Shown one piece after another: positions 7,952 through 16,610 of a DNA stretch of 43,053 bases. Origin of the DNA: DASUFF01 sp036274695 (GTDB taxonomy: Bacteria > UBA10199 > JACPAL01 > GCA-016699445); NCBI GenBank assembly GCA_036274695.1, contig DASUFF010000106.1, positions 1 through 43,053 of the forward strand, written 5' to 3'. How positions within the stretch are numbered: position 1 is the stretch's first letter; the number at the start of each line of letters is the position of its first letter. Both the position numbers and the translations under genes were made by a program. The notes under the pieces were generated by a model. That model was not told where the DNA came from. It did not search any database and saw only the letters and a program-made list of their open reading frames with translations.

Positions 7952-8683
7952 TTGACTCAAGATCTCAAAAAGCTCCCGCAACACATCGCCATCATCATGG
8001 ACGGCAACGGACGCTGGGCCAAGGGGCGCGGCTTGCCGCGGATCGAAGGCCACCGGCGCGGGAGCGAAGTGGTCGACGAGATTACGACGGCCTGCCGCGA
8101 GCTGGGCGTCCGTTACCTGACCCTCTACGCCTTTTCCATGGAGAACTGGGCGCGGCCCAAGGACGAGATCACGGCTCTCATGGCCCTGCTCAATGAATTC
8201 CTCGTCAATAAGCGCCCCAAGCTGCTCAAGAACGAGATCCGCTTGCTGTCGATCGGCGATGTCGAGCGCCTTCCGCCGGACGTGCTGAAGACGCTCCGGG
8301 AAACCGAAGCCGCCACCGCGCATCTGGACAAGATGTTTCTTATTTTGGCTCTAAGCTACAGCGCCCGAGACGAGATCATGCGCGCGGTGAACGCCCTCCT
8401 GAAGGAGAAGGAGAGGGGGGAATTTCGTGACAATTTCATCTCGACCGGACGTTTCTCCGATTACCTGGATACGGCGGGCATCCCGGATCCGGATCTGCTG
8501 ATACGAACCAGCGGCGAGCGGCGGATCAGCAATTTCCTGCTCTGGCAATCGGCCTACGCCGAGCTCTATTTTCCGGAAACGCACTGGCCGGATTTCAACC
8601 GCGACGAGCTTCTGAAGGCCATCGACGAATACCAGCGCCGGGAGCGGCGGTTCGGAAAGACGTCGGAACAAATCGCCATCTAA
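7952..8683 (+). CDS. uppS: Undecaprenyl diphosphate synthase (isoprenyl transferase)
   Basis: UppS is the cis-prenyltransferase that adds isopentenyl diphosphate units to farnesyl diphosphate to make the lipid carrier for peptidoglycan and O-antigen synthesis. The 243-residue protein has HIAIIMDGNGRWA with the catalytic Asp at residue 17, then K-G-R-G-L-P-R-I-E-G-H-R-G. The C-terminal D-P-D-L-L-I-R-T-S-G-E-R-R-I-S-N-F-L-L-W-Q block is also present. The start is a TTG right after the frr stop, with GGAG about 8 bases upstream inside frr; no ATG gives the conserved N-terminus. Together with dxr and cdsA it forms a lipid-precursor cluster. Confidence 0.96.
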   Translation: MTQDLKKLPQHIAIIMDGNGRWAKGRGLPRIEGHRRGSEVVDEITTACRELGVRYLTLYAFSMENWARPKDEITALMALLNEFLVNKRPKLLKNEIRLLSIGDVERLPPDVLKTLRETEAATAHLDKMFLILALSYSARDEIMRAVNALLKEKERGEFRDNFISTGRFSDYLDTAGIPDPDLLIRTSGERRISNFLLWQSAYAELYFPETHWPDFNRDELLKAIDEYQRRERRFGKTSEQIAI

Positions 8684-8686
8684 TCA

Positions 8687-9484
8687 ATGTTGATAAAACG
8701 CGTTGTCACCGTCCTGATCGGCGCCCCCTTCGTGATCGGCGCCATCCTTGCGCCCACCACCTGGGTCTTCAAGATTTTCGTCCTCCTGTGCCTCCTCTTC
8801 GCCTTGGTCGAATTCTTCGGCATCGTCTCCTTGACCCGCGAGCAAAAAGTCGTGGGCGTCGCCCTCGGCGTGTTGCACATCGCCTTTCTTCTGTTCTGTC
8901 CCGATCGCGAGCGTTGGTTGCTTCTGGAATCCTGCGTCGTCATTCTGTCCGTCTTTGTCTTCTACTGTGTCGCTCCGAAGAAATCCTCCGAAGGGCTGGG
9001 GCCGCGCATCGCTCTCACGCTCTTGGGCGTCCTCTATATCGGAACCTTCGGTGCGATGATCGGACTGCTTCGCGACCGGACCTTCGGGGTTTTCTGGATC
9101 TTCGCCCTCCTGGGGATGACGTGGATGAACGATACGTTCGCGTATTTCTTCGGGCACAAGTTCGGGAAACATAAGCTGGCGCCGAACATCTCGCCCGGCA
9201 AGACGGTGGAAGGGTTTTTCGGCGGTTATCTGGGCACGGTCTGCGGCTTCTTTCTCTTTTGGTTCCTCTGTCCGAACGATCTGCCAGTCTGGAAGGGGTT
9301 GATCCTGACCGTCTTGGTCGGCGTCTTCGGGCCCGTCGGCGACCTGTGCGAGTCGCTCATCAAACGAAGTTTCCACGTGAAGGACTCCGGCAATATCATT
9401 CCGGGCCACGGAGGTATGCTGGACCGGATTGACGCCTTGCTTTTCACGGCTCCCGTCGTCTATTGGTATTCCCACTTTCTATGA
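8687..9484 (+). CDS. cdsA: Phosphatidate cytidylyltransferase (CDP-diglyceride synthase)
   Basis: CdsA makes CDP-diacylglycerol from phosphatidate and CTP at the inner membrane. The 265-residue protein is a multi-spanning membrane protein with about seven or eight hydrophobic segments. It contains the family signature S-L-I-K-R-S-x(4)-K-D-S-G-N-I-I-P-G-H-G-G-M-L-D-R-I-D near the C-terminus. The start is an ATG 3 bp after uppS. The stop TGA overlaps the ATG of dxr (ATGA), indicating translational coupling. Its product is the substrate of the downstream pssA. Confidence 0.96.
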   Translation: MLIKRVVTVLIGAPFVIGAILAPTTWVFKIFVLLCLLFALVEFFGIVSLTREQKVVGVALGVLHIAFLLFCPDRERWLLLESCVVILSVFVFYCVAPKKSSEGLGPRIALTLLGVLYIGTFGAMIGLLRDRTFGVFWIFALLGMTWMNDTFAYFFGHKFGKHKLAPNISPGKTVEGFFGGYLGTVCGFFLFWFLCPNDLPVWKGLILTVLVGVFGPVGDLCESLIKRSFHVKDSGNIIPGHGGMLDRIDALLFTAPVVYWYSHFL

Positions 9485-10635
9485 AGAAAATCGTCCTTTT
9501 GGGCAGCACCGGCTCCATCGGTACGCAGACGCTCGATATCGTCGCGCGCCATCCCGACCGCTTTGAAATCGTCGGTTTGGCGGCGGGGCGGAAGATGGCC
9601 TTGGTCGAAGAGCAGATCCGCATGTTCCGTCCGAAACGGGTTTCCGTGTCGGGCAAGGACGAGGCCAAGGCGCTTCGCCAGAAATTCGCGAAAGAGGGCG
9701 TCGAGATCTTGGTCGGCGACGAGGGTAATTGCGAACTGGCGAGGGATTCGGGCGCCGACTTCGTCGTCTCCGCCATCGTCGGCGCGGCCGGCCTTAAGCC
9801 CACCATGGAGGCCCTGGAATCGGGAAAGACCGTAGCCCTGGCCAACAAGGAGAGCCTGGTCATCGCGGGCGAGGTGATGACCCGCAAGGCCAGGGAAAAG
9901 AGCGTCCCCCTCATCCCCATCGACAGCGAGCATAGCGCGATCTTTCAGGCCCTGGCGGGCAATCGCAGGCAGGACATCCGCCGTCTGATCCTGACCGCCT
10001 CCGGTGGCCCTTTCTTCCAGCGCTCGAAGGAATCGCTCGCGCAGGTCACCGTCGATGAGGCGCTCAAACACCCGAACTGGAGCATGGGGCCCAAGATCAC
10101 CGTCGACAGCGCCACGCTCATGAACAAGGGGCTGGAGGTCATCGAGGCCACGTGGTTCTTCGACGTCCCTCCGGCCAAGGTCGACGTCCACGTGCATCCG
10201 CAGAGCATCGTCCACTCCTTCGTCGAGTACGTGGACGGTTCGGTGATGGCGCAGCTGGGCGTGCCCGACATGCACTGTGCGATTTCCTACGCGATGGCCT
10301 ATCCCGAGCGCGTCGAATCCGGTGTGGCGAGCTTGGATCTGCTCAAGATCGGCAATTTGAGCTTCTTCCCGCCGGATTTCGAAAAATTTCCCTGCCTCAA
10401 GATCGCTTACGAGGCCGCTAAGGCGGGCCAGACGATGCCGGCGGCGCTCAACGCCGCCAATGAAATCGCCGTGGCGCGCTTCTTGAATCGCGAGATCGGA
10501 TTCACGGACATCCCGAAGCTGGTGGATCGGACGTTGCAGCGACACAAACCGTTCGCCCTCAAAACCTTGGAAGACGTCCTCGAAGCCGACGCCTGGGCCC
10601 GCCGCGAGGCCGCGGCCCAACAGGTGGCGGCCTAA
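9481..10635 (+). CDS. dxr: 1-deoxy-D-xylulose 5-phosphate reductoisomerase
   Basis: Dxr converts 1-deoxy-D-xylulose 5-phosphate to 2-C-methyl-D-erythritol 4-phosphate with NADPH, the committed step of the MEP isoprenoid pathway. The 384-residue protein begins MKKIVLLGSTGSIGTQTLDI, a Rossmann NADPH-binding motif. The metal/substrate block is P-I-D-S-E-H-S-A-I-F-Q-A-L near residue 147, and the flexible-loop region H-P-N-W-S-M-G-P-K-I-T-V-D-S-A-T is also seen. The open frame begins 18 bp earlier at a TTG, but the ATG at 9481 gives the family's start and the ATGA overlap with cdsA. Confidence 0.97.
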   Translation: MKKIVLLGSTGSIGTQTLDIVARHPDRFEIVGLAAGRKMALVEEQIRMFRPKRVSVSGKDEAKALRQKFAKEGVEILVGDEGNCELARDSGADFVVSAIVGAAGLKPTMEALESGKTVALANKESLVIAGEVMTRKAREKSVPLIPIDSEHSAIFQALAGNRRQDIRRLILTASGGPFFQRSKESLAQVTVDEALKHPNWSMGPKITVDSATLMNKGLEVIEATWFFDVPPAKVDVHVHPQSIVHSFVEYVDGSVMAQLGVPDMHCAISYAMAYPERVESGVASLDLLKIGNLSFFPPDFEKFPCLKIAYEAAKAGQTMPAALNAANEIAVARFLNREIGFTDIPKLVDRTLQRHKPFALKTLEDVLEADAWARREAAAQQVAA

Positions 10636-10640
10636 AAACT

Positions 10641-12008
10641 ATGACCATCGTTTATTTCATCCTCACCCTAGGGATTCTCGTCTTCATCCACGAGTTCGGG
10701 CATTTCATCGCCGCCAAGAAGCAGGGTATCGGCGTCGAAAAATTTTCGCTCGGTTTCGGTCCGGAGATCTTTGGATTCACGCGCGGCGAGACGCGCTACC
10801 TGCTCTCGGCCCTGCCGTTCGGCGGCTACGTGAAGCTGATGGGGGAGGACCCCGAGGCGTCCAAGGATTCCGGCATCCCGAAGGAGAAGAATTATTCGGC
10901 GCGCCCCATCCGGCAGCGCTTTCTCGTCGTCTTGGCCGGGCCGTTGATGAACCTGCTCCTGGCCGCCGTTCTGATGCCGCTGGTTTTCCTTATCGGCCGC
11001 ATGGAGCCGAAATTCTTCGACGAGAAGCCGGTGGTCATCGGCGTGCGCGCCGGGTCGCCGGGAGAGGCGCTCGGATTGCAGAAGGGCGACCAGATCGCCG
11101 AGTTCGACGGAAAGGCCGTCCCCACGTGGCGGGATTTTGGAGAAATGGTCGCGCTGTCGGGCGGCAAGACCGTGTCGCTCAAGATCCTCCGCGGCTCCGA
11201 GGTTCTCCAGAAGGAAGCGAAGGTGGAGGAATCCGAGGAGACGCACGCGGGCACGTTGGGCATCGAACCGGGATATTTTTTGGGCAACGATCCAATCATC
11301 GACGAAGTGTCCGCCGGAAAGCCGGCGGACAAGGCGGGGCTGAAGGCCGGCGACGTGATCGTCGCCGTCGATCAGCAGCCGGTCCAGACCTGGACCGAGA
11401 TGACGGACAAGGTGGAGGCGGCGAAGGGCAAGGCCCTGGCCGTGACTTACCGGCGCGGGAACGATCAGCAAACCGTGACGGTGACCCCCGCCTACGACGA
11501 AGCCGAAAAAAAATGGCTCATGGGCATCCGCAAGGATCCGTCCCGGCACACGGAGGATTTCACGCTCAAGCGGTACGGGTTGGTCGAGGCGGTGAAGAAG
11601 GGGACTTCCGAGAACCTGAAGCTCGGTGGCCTGACGCTCTCGGTCTTGAAACGGCTCTTTTCCTTCCAACTTTCCTATAAAGCCTTGGGCGGGCCGATCC
11701 GGATCGCCCAGGCATCCGCGATGGCGGCGAAGGCCGGACTCTCCGATTTTGTATATTTCCTGGCGTTCTTAAGCATTCAGTTGGGCGTGCTCAATCTCCT
11801 GCCGATTCCCGTCCTGGACGGCGGCCATTTCCTCTTCTTCGGCGCGGAGGCGGTGCTGCGGCGCCCGCCGTCGGCGAAGATGAGGGGCATCGCCGAGCAG
11901 GCGTTTTTCTTCCTGTTGATTTCCTTCATGGTGTTGGTGACTCTGAACGACTTGAACAGCATCGAAGCGGTCCGCAACCTCATGGGAAAAATCCGTTCGA
12001 TATTCTAA
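10641..12008 (+). CDS. rseP: RIP metalloprotease RseP (site-2 protease, two PDZ domains)
   Basis: RseP is an intramembrane zinc protease that cuts anti-sigma factors and leftover signal peptides. The 455-residue protein has the active-site H-E-F-G-H at residues 17-21 in the first membrane helix and the second metal motif L-D-G-G-H around Asp393. Two periplasmic PDZ domains lie between them, at about 125-200 and 210-290 (GSPGEALGLQKGDQIAEF and AGKPADKAGLKAGDVIVAVD). The C-terminal helix is hydrophobic. It follows dxr by 5 bp, as in many proteobacteria. The usual next gene, bamA, is not here; tsaB follows after 3 bp. Confidence 0.96.
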   Translation: MTIVYFILTLGILVFIHEFGHFIAAKKQGIGVEKFSLGFGPEIFGFTRGETRYLLSALPFGGYVKLMGEDPEASKDSGIPKEKNYSARPIRQRFLVVLAGPLMNLLLAAVLMPLVFLIGRMEPKFFDEKPVVIGVRAGSPGEALGLQKGDQIAEFDGKAVPTWRDFGEMVALSGGKTVSLKILRGSEVLQKEAKVEESEETHAGTLGIEPGYFLGNDPIIDEVSAGKPADKAGLKAGDVIVAVDQQPVQTWTEMTDKVEAAKGKALAVTYRRGNDQQTVTVTPAYDEAEKKWLMGIRKDPSRHTEDFTLKRYGLVEAVKKGTSENLKLGGLTLSVLKRLFSFQLSYKALGGPIRIAQASAMAAKAGLSDFVYFLAFLSIQLGVLNLLPIPVLDGGHFLFFGAEAVLRRPPSAKMRGIAEQAFFFLLISFMVLVTLNDLNSIEAVRNLMGKIRSIF

Positions 12009-12011
12009 TCC

Positions 12012-12674
12012 ATGCAGGTTCTTGCCATCGAAACGTCGACATTGACCGGCAGCGTGGCGCTGATGTCCGGCGACCGACTCGTGGGAGAGACGACGCTCTC
12101 CGTGTCCGTCCGTCATTCGGAGCGCCTGATGCCGGCCGTCGAGCAGTTGCTGCGTGACGCGAACACGCTTCCGTCCCAGGTGGACCTCTTCGCCGTCGCG
12201 GAAGGACCGGGCTCGTTCACCGGACTCCGTATCGGCATTGCGGCGGCCCAGGGCCTGGCCCTGGCGCAGGGAAAGCCGCTCGTCGGCGTCTCCACGTTGC
12301 AAGGATTGGCCATGAACGCGGTTTTTCACCCGGGCCTCGTCGTCCCCGTGCTGAACGCCTTCCGGGGAGAAGTCTATTTTGGGATTTACCGGACGGCCTC
12401 CGGGAGGCCCATTCCGGTTCAAGAGGAGACCGTCGTCTCCCTGGATGATTTTATGGCCCTCCTGGACTCCCAAGGCGAGTCGACCCTGGTCTTGGGCGAC
12501 GGCGTCGCCCTCTGTCTTCCGAAAATGGGCTCTGCGACAAGCGATAAAATCACCTTTGATTCCGGCCCTTTAAGCACCCCGCGTGCTTCCAACCTGGCTT
12601 TTTTGGCCCTCTCTCGAAAGGCGGGGGAAAGAGCCGGACCGGTCCTTCCTCGGTATCTGCGCAAGCCCGGCTAA
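12012..12674 (+). CDS. tsaB: tRNA threonylcarbamoyladenosine biosynthesis protein TsaB
   Basis: TsaB is the non-catalytic ASKHA-fold partner of TsaD in making the t6A modification of ANN-decoding tRNAs. The 220-residue protein begins QVLAIETSTLTGSVAL, the phosphate-1 motif. It carries the hallmark A-E-G-P-G-S-F-T-G-L-R-I-G-I-A-A-A-Q-G-L at about residue 64. Length and motif order match TsaB rather than the longer TsaD. It is the last gene of the run that begins at rpsB; a promoter candidate for ilvB follows. Confidence 0.94.
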   Translation: MQVLAIETSTLTGSVALMSGDRLVGETTLSVSVRHSERLMPAVEQLLRDANTLPSQVDLFAVAEGPGSFTGLRIGIAAAQGLALAQGKPLVGVSTLQGLAMNAVFHPGLVVPVLNAFRGEVYFGIYRTASGRPIPVQEETVVSLDDFMALLDSQGESTLVLGDGVALCLPKMGSATSDKITFDSGPLSTPRASNLAFLALSRKAGERAGPVLPRYLRKPG

Positions 12675-12684
12675 GTCTTCATTC

Positions 12685-12713
12685 TTGACAAGAAACCGAC
12701 CCTCCACCAAATT
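12685..12713 (+). promoter_or_regulatory. Candidate sigma-70 promoter for ilvB operon
   Basis: A perfect -35 TTGACA at 12685-12690 is followed after 17 bp by the AT-rich hexamer CAAATT (or AAATTA at 18 bp), a weak -10. Transcription would begin near 12720, about 10 bases before the ilvB ATG at 12731. There is no room for a leader peptide or attenuator. The -35 is seen directly; promoter function is an inference. Confidence 0.45.
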
Positions 12714-12730
12714 AGTAATTTCAACAACTT

Positions 12731-14494
12731 ATGAGCACACGACCGACATTGGTGGAAGAGAAGAAGGACATCTCGGTGGAAGGTCCCAAGGTCAAAATGA
12801 CGGGGGCCCAGATTTTTCTAAAAACCCTCGAGGATTTGGGCGTCGACACGATCTTCGGCTATCCCGGCGGCGTTCTCCTCTACGTCTACGACGAGATCTT
12901 CAAGCAGGATAAGATCAAGCACATCTTAGTCCGCCATGAGCAGGGCGCGACCCACATGGCCGACGGTTACGCACGTGTGACCGGCCGAGCCGGCGTGTGT
13001 CTGGCCACTTCGGGTCCCGGCGCCACCAACACGGTGACGGGCCTGGCCACCGCCATGATGGATTCCGTGCCCATGGTCTGTTTCACGGGCCAGGTGCCGG
13101 TGCAACTGATCGGCAACGACGCCTTCCAAGAGGCCGACATCGTCGGCATCACGCGCCCCTGCACCAAGCACAATTACCTGGTGAAGGACGTGAACGACTT
13201 GGAGCGCATCATCCATCAGGCATTTTACATCGCCACCACCGGTCGTCCCGGGCCTGTCTTAGTCGACATCCCCAAGGACGTGACCCTGGCGACGGCCGAG
13301 TACAAGGGATTGAAGGGCGTGAACATGCGCGGCTACAAGCCGCAGGTCGTGACGGCCGCAGGTCCCATGGAGAAGGCGATCGACCTGATCTACGAATCGC
13401 AGAGGCCCGTCCTCTACATGGGAGGCGGCATTCTGGCTTCCGGCGCATCCGACCTGGTGCGCCAGTTCGCCGAGAAACTGAATTTGCCCGTCGGCATTAC
13501 GTTGATGGGCCTGGGCGGTTTCCCGGGCGCGCACGAGTTGTCGATGGGCATGATCGGAATGCACGGCGGCTACTGGGCCAACATGGCGATGAACAACGCC
13601 GACCTGCTCATCGCCCTGGGGCCCCGCTTCGACGACCGCGTTACGGGCGACACGAAAAAGTTCGCCGTGAAGGCGAAGAAGATCCACCTGGACATCGACG
13701 CCAGCTCCATCGGAAAGAACATAGCCGTGGACGTCCCGCTGGTGGGCGACGCCAGGCAGGTTCTGGAAAAGCTTTTGAAGATCGTCGATCAGAACCCCGA
13801 GCGCGCGAAGAAGTACCGCGATTCGATCTCCGAATGGCACGGCCAGATCAAGAAATGGCGGGAAGAACATCCCATCTACTACCCGCAGGATATGAAAGGC
13901 GAGCTGCGTCCCCAATACGTCATCCAAAAGATCTACGACGTGACGGGAGGGGAGTGCATCGTGACCACCGACGTCGGCCAGCACCAGATGTGGACGGCGC
14001 AGATCTTTCCGTTCAACAAGCCGCGCAAGTGGTGCACGTCCGGCGGCCTGGGCACGATGGGTTACGGCCTACCGGCCGCCCTGGGCGCGCAGATGGCTCA
14101 CCCGAACGAGACGGTCTTCTGCATCTCCGGCGACGGCAGCATCCAGATGAACATCCAGGAGCTGGCCACCGCCGTGCAATACAAGCTGCCGGTCAAGACG
14201 GCCATCATCAACAACTTCTACCTGGGCATGGTCCGGCAGTGGCAGGAGTACTTCTACGGCCACCGTTACTCGGAATCCGATATGAGCCCCGGCATGCCCG
14301 ACTTCGTCAAGTTGGCCGAGGCCTACGGGGCGGTGGGGCTCCTGTGCAACAAGCCGCAAGACGTCGAGGCGGTTTTGAAGGAAGCGCTGAAGGTCAAAAA
14401 GCCCGTCTTGATCGATTTCCAAGTCGCCAAGGAAGAGAACGTCCTCCCCATGGTGCCGGCTGGTAAAGCCTTGGATGACATGCTACTCGCCTGA
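12731..14494 (+). CDS. ilvB: Acetolactate synthase large subunit (acetohydroxyacid synthase)
   Basis: IlvB is the ThDP-, FAD- and Mg-dependent catalytic subunit for the first common step of valine, leucine and isoleucine synthesis. The 587-residue protein has the N-terminal ThDP domain with FGYPGGVLLYVYD and the conserved Glu in V-R-H-E-Q-G-A-T-H-M-A-D-G-Y-A-R. The C-terminal ThDP motif is G-D-G-S-I-Q-M-N-I-Q-E-L, ending in N-N as I-I-N-N-F-Y-L-G-M-V-R-Q-W-Q. The ATG at 12731 lacks a Shine-Dalgarno sequence. An alternative ATG at 12797 (MTGAQIFLK), preceded by AAGG, would remove a non-conserved 22-residue leader. ilvN follows after 12 bp. Confidence 0.97.
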   Translation: MSTRPTLVEEKKDISVEGPKVKMTGAQIFLKTLEDLGVDTIFGYPGGVLLYVYDEIFKQDKIKHILVRHEQGATHMADGYARVTGRAGVCLATSGPGATNTVTGLATAMMDSVPMVCFTGQVPVQLIGNDAFQEADIVGITRPCTKHNYLVKDVNDLERIIHQAFYIATTGRPGPVLVDIPKDVTLATAEYKGLKGVNMRGYKPQVVTAAGPMEKAIDLIYESQRPVLYMGGGILASGASDLVRQFAEKLNLPVGITLMGLGGFPGAHELSMGMIGMHGGYWANMAMNNADLLIALGPRFDDRVTGDTKKFAVKAKKIHLDIDASSIGKNIAVDVPLVGDARQVLEKLLKIVDQNPERAKKYRDSISEWHGQIKKWREEHPIYYPQDMKGELRPQYVIQKIYDVTGGECIVTTDVGQHQMWTAQIFPFNKPRKWCTSGGLGTMGYGLPAALGAQMAHPNETVFCISGDGSIQMNIQELATAVQYKLPVKTAIINNFYLGMVRQWQEYFYGHRYSESDMSPGMPDFVKLAEAYGAVGLLCNKPQDVEAVLKEALKVKKPVLIDFQVAKEENVLPMVPAGKALDDMLLA

Positions 14495-14506
14495 TTAAGG
14501 TAAATT

Positions 14507-15010
14507 ATGGAAAGAAAGCACACGATCTCCGTTTTGGTGGAGAATGAATTCGGCGTCCTTGCACGCGTGGCGGGTTTGTTTTCCTCGAAAGGTTACAACA
14601 TCGACTCGCTCTCGGTCTCGGAGACGATCGATCCGACGCTGTCGCGCATGACCATCGTCACGCACGGCAGCGATCAGATCGTCGAGCAGATCATCAAGCA
14701 GCTGAACAAGCTGGTGAACGTGATCACGGTGGAGGACCTGACGCGCGAGCGGCACGTCACCCGCGAGATGTGCCTGGTGAAGGTGAAGCCGGAGGCCAAG
14801 GCCGATATCTTGAAGGCTGCGGAGAAGCTGGGCGCACGGATCTTGGAAAACAACGGAAACGCCGTCGTCTTGGAGGTTTCGGGGGACGAAGACGACCTGC
14901 AGGGCGCATTCACGGCCTTGAAGCCCTTCGGAATCATGGAAGTCGTGAGAACGGGAATGATCGCCATTCAGAAAGGCGAGCACGTTTTGATCGATTCGGT
15001 GTCGAAATGA
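14507..15010 (+). CDS. ilvN: Acetolactate synthase small (regulatory) subunit
   Basis: This 167-residue protein is the regulatory partner of IlvB that confers valine feedback inhibition. The N-terminal ACT domain reads TISVLVENEFGVLARVAGLFSSKGYNIDSL split over residues 4-33, with the conserved N-E-F-G-V-L-A-R-V valine-site region. A C-terminal domain (about 80-160) completes the long-form IlvN/IlvH. Its stop TGA overlaps the start of psd (ATGA). The reading start has AAGG 7 bases upstream. Confidence 0.96.
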   Translation: MERKHTISVLVENEFGVLARVAGLFSSKGYNIDSLSVSETIDPTLSRMTIVTHGSDQIVEQIIKQLNKLVNVITVEDLTRERHVTREMCLVKVKPEAKADILKAAEKLGARILENNGNAVVLEVSGDEDDLQGAFTALKPFGIMEVVRTGMIAIQKGEHVLIDSVSK

Positions 15011-15762
15011 TCGCCATGGAAGATTCAGGCGACTCGGAGACGGTGAAGGCGCCCATCATGCGCCCCGGGGTTTTCGTCGCGCGCGAGGGGATTCCCTTCA
15101 TCTTAATAGCGCTGGCGATTGCGGCGCTCGTGTTCGTCTTCGCGGGCGTGATCGCCGGGGCGGTGTCCCTGCTGCTGCCCGCCTTCGTGACGAATTTTTT
15201 CCGGGACCCCGAGCGCGAGCCGCCTTCGGGGGAGGACCTGGTGGTCTCGCCCGCGGACGGGAAGGTCCTCTCCGTCGCCGAGGTGGACGAGAGCCGGTTC
15301 CTGAACCGCCGCATGAAGCGCGTGTGCGTGTTCATGAACGTCTTCAACGTCCACGTGAACCGGGTGCCGGTATCGGGAAAGATCCTGGCGGTGACGTACA
15401 ACCCCGGCAAGTTCCTGATGGGCTATGCGGAAAAGGCGTCTTTGGACAACGAGCAGAACGCCTTGGTGATCGAAAAGGCGAAAGGGCAGGAGATCTTATT
15501 CATCCAGATCGCGGGATTGGTGGCGCGGCGCATCGTCTGCTATCTTAAGGGGGGCGAGCGGGTCACGCGCGGCGAGCGTTTCGGGCTGATCCGGTTCGGG
15601 TCGCGTGTGGACATTTATATGCCCTTGGAAACGGAAATCCGGGTGAAGGTCGGCGACAAGGTGAGCGCCGGGGAGTCGGTGCTTGGGCGGTTGGTGGGCG
15701 ACACCGTTCCTGCTGGAACGGTGCGTTCGAGCTTGGAAGAGCCGTTAAGGAGTCGAACGTGA
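15007..15762 (+). CDS. psd: Phosphatidylserine decarboxylase proenzyme, short form
   Basis: Psd converts phosphatidylserine to phosphatidylethanolamine at the inner membrane. The 251-residue proenzyme has two N-terminal hydrophobic segments (about 32-62), then VSPADGKVLSVAEV, and MNVFNVHVNRVPVSG, the family core. It is expected to cleave itself between Gly198 and Ser199 (I-R-F-G-S-R-V-D), giving a pyruvoyl group on the small alpha subunit. ATG 15007 overlaps the ilvN stop; ATG 15016 is an alternative three codons in. The open frame upstream of 15007 overlaps ilvN and is spurious. The stop overlaps the GTG of pssA. Confidence 0.94.
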   Translation: MIAMEDSGDSETVKAPIMRPGVFVAREGIPFILIALAIAALVFVFAGVIAGAVSLLLPAFVTNFFRDPEREPPSGEDLVVSPADGKVLSVAEVDESRFLNRRMKRVCVFMNVFNVHVNRVPVSGKILAVTYNPGKFLMGYAEKASLDNEQNALVIEKAKGQEILFIQIAGLVARRIVCYLKGGERVTRGERFGLIRFGSRVDIYMPLETEIRVKVGDKVSAGESVLGRLVGDTVPAGTVRSSLEEPLRSRT

Positions 15763-16610
15763 AAAGGGTCGAGTTGAAGAAGAGCATCAACCTGGTTCCC
15801 AGCCTGTTCACGACGGGCGGGCTCTTCTTCGCCTTTTTCTCCATCATCCGCTCGATCAACGGCGACCACCACATGGCGGCCTGGGCCATCCTCTTCGCCA
15901 GTTGCTGCGACGCCATCGACGGCCGCATCGCCCGCATGACCAAGACCCAAAGCGATTTCGGCAAGGAGTACGATTCCCTGGTGGACCTGTCCTCGTTCGG
16001 GTTGGCGCCGGCGATTCTCGTCTACACGTGGTCCCTGTACCAGTTCAAACCCGTCGGCTGGTTCCTGTCCTTCCTGTTCTTCGCCTGTGCCGCCTTAAGG
16101 CTGGCGCGCTTCAACGTGGCCGCCGCGGTGGAGAAGAAGGAAAAGAAGATGAAGTTCCAGGGCCTGCCCACGCCGGGCGCGGCCTGTCTGGTCGCGACCT
16201 TCGTCCTCTTCTACGAGGCGGTCTTGGGCAGCTTCTCGCCGGTGAAGAGCGTGGCCGTTTTGGTGCTGGTGCCGCTGATGGCCGTCCTGATGGTCAGCAA
16301 CGTGCGCTACCGCAGCTTCAAGGAATACAACATCCAGAGGAACAACTATTTCTACATCCTGATCGGAGCCGCCATCGTGATCGGCATCATCGCCATCAAT
16401 CCGAACATCGTCCTGTTCGGCGGCTTCCTGGTCTACACCCTTTCGGGCCCCGTCATGTGGCTGCTGCAACTTAGGCAGCCCCGTAACGAAACGGTTTCGG
16501 AACGGGGCGACAAGGCCAAAACGAAAGGACGACGCTTCGCCGTCATTCCCATGAATCGGGACGAAGACGGCGAGGCCGGGAGAGAAACTTATGAGCGAAA
16601 CAACGGTTAA
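15759..16610 (+). CDS. pssA: CDP-diacylglycerol-serine O-phosphatidyltransferase
   Basis: PssA makes phosphatidylserine from CDP-diacylglycerol and serine, the step before Psd. The 283-residue membrane protein carries the CDP-alcohol phosphotransferase signature D-G-x2-A-R-x8-G-x3-D-x3-D at residues 54-76 (DGRIAR ... G68, D72, D76). About seven hydrophobic segments are visible. A hydrophilic, charged tail follows residue 240. The start is a GTG overlapping the psd stop (GTGA), with AAGGAG upstream. Its last 20 bp overlap leuA in another frame. PssA versus phosphatidylglycerophosphate synthase is decided by the adjacent psd and the NLVPSLFTTGG N-terminus. Confidence 0.94.
   Translation: MKRVELKKSINLVPSLFTTGGLFFAFFSIIRSINGDHHMAAWAILFASCCDAIDGRIARMTKTQSDFGKEYDSLVDLSSFGLAPAILVYTWSLYQFKPVGWFLSFLFFACAALRLARFNVAAAVEKKEKKMKFQGLPTPGAACLVATFVLFYEAVLGSFSPVKSVAVLVLVPLMAVLMVSNVRYRSFKEYNIQRNNYFYILIGAAIVIGIIAINPNIVLFGGFLVYTLSGPVMWLLQLRQPRNETVSERGDKAKTKGRRFAVIPMNRDEDGEAGRETYERNNG

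Noticed and set aside
12997..14466. 489-residue alternate-frame ORF within ilvB
   Set aside because: It is wholly inside ilvB, His/Arg/Gly-rich, and without any motif; a frame shadow.
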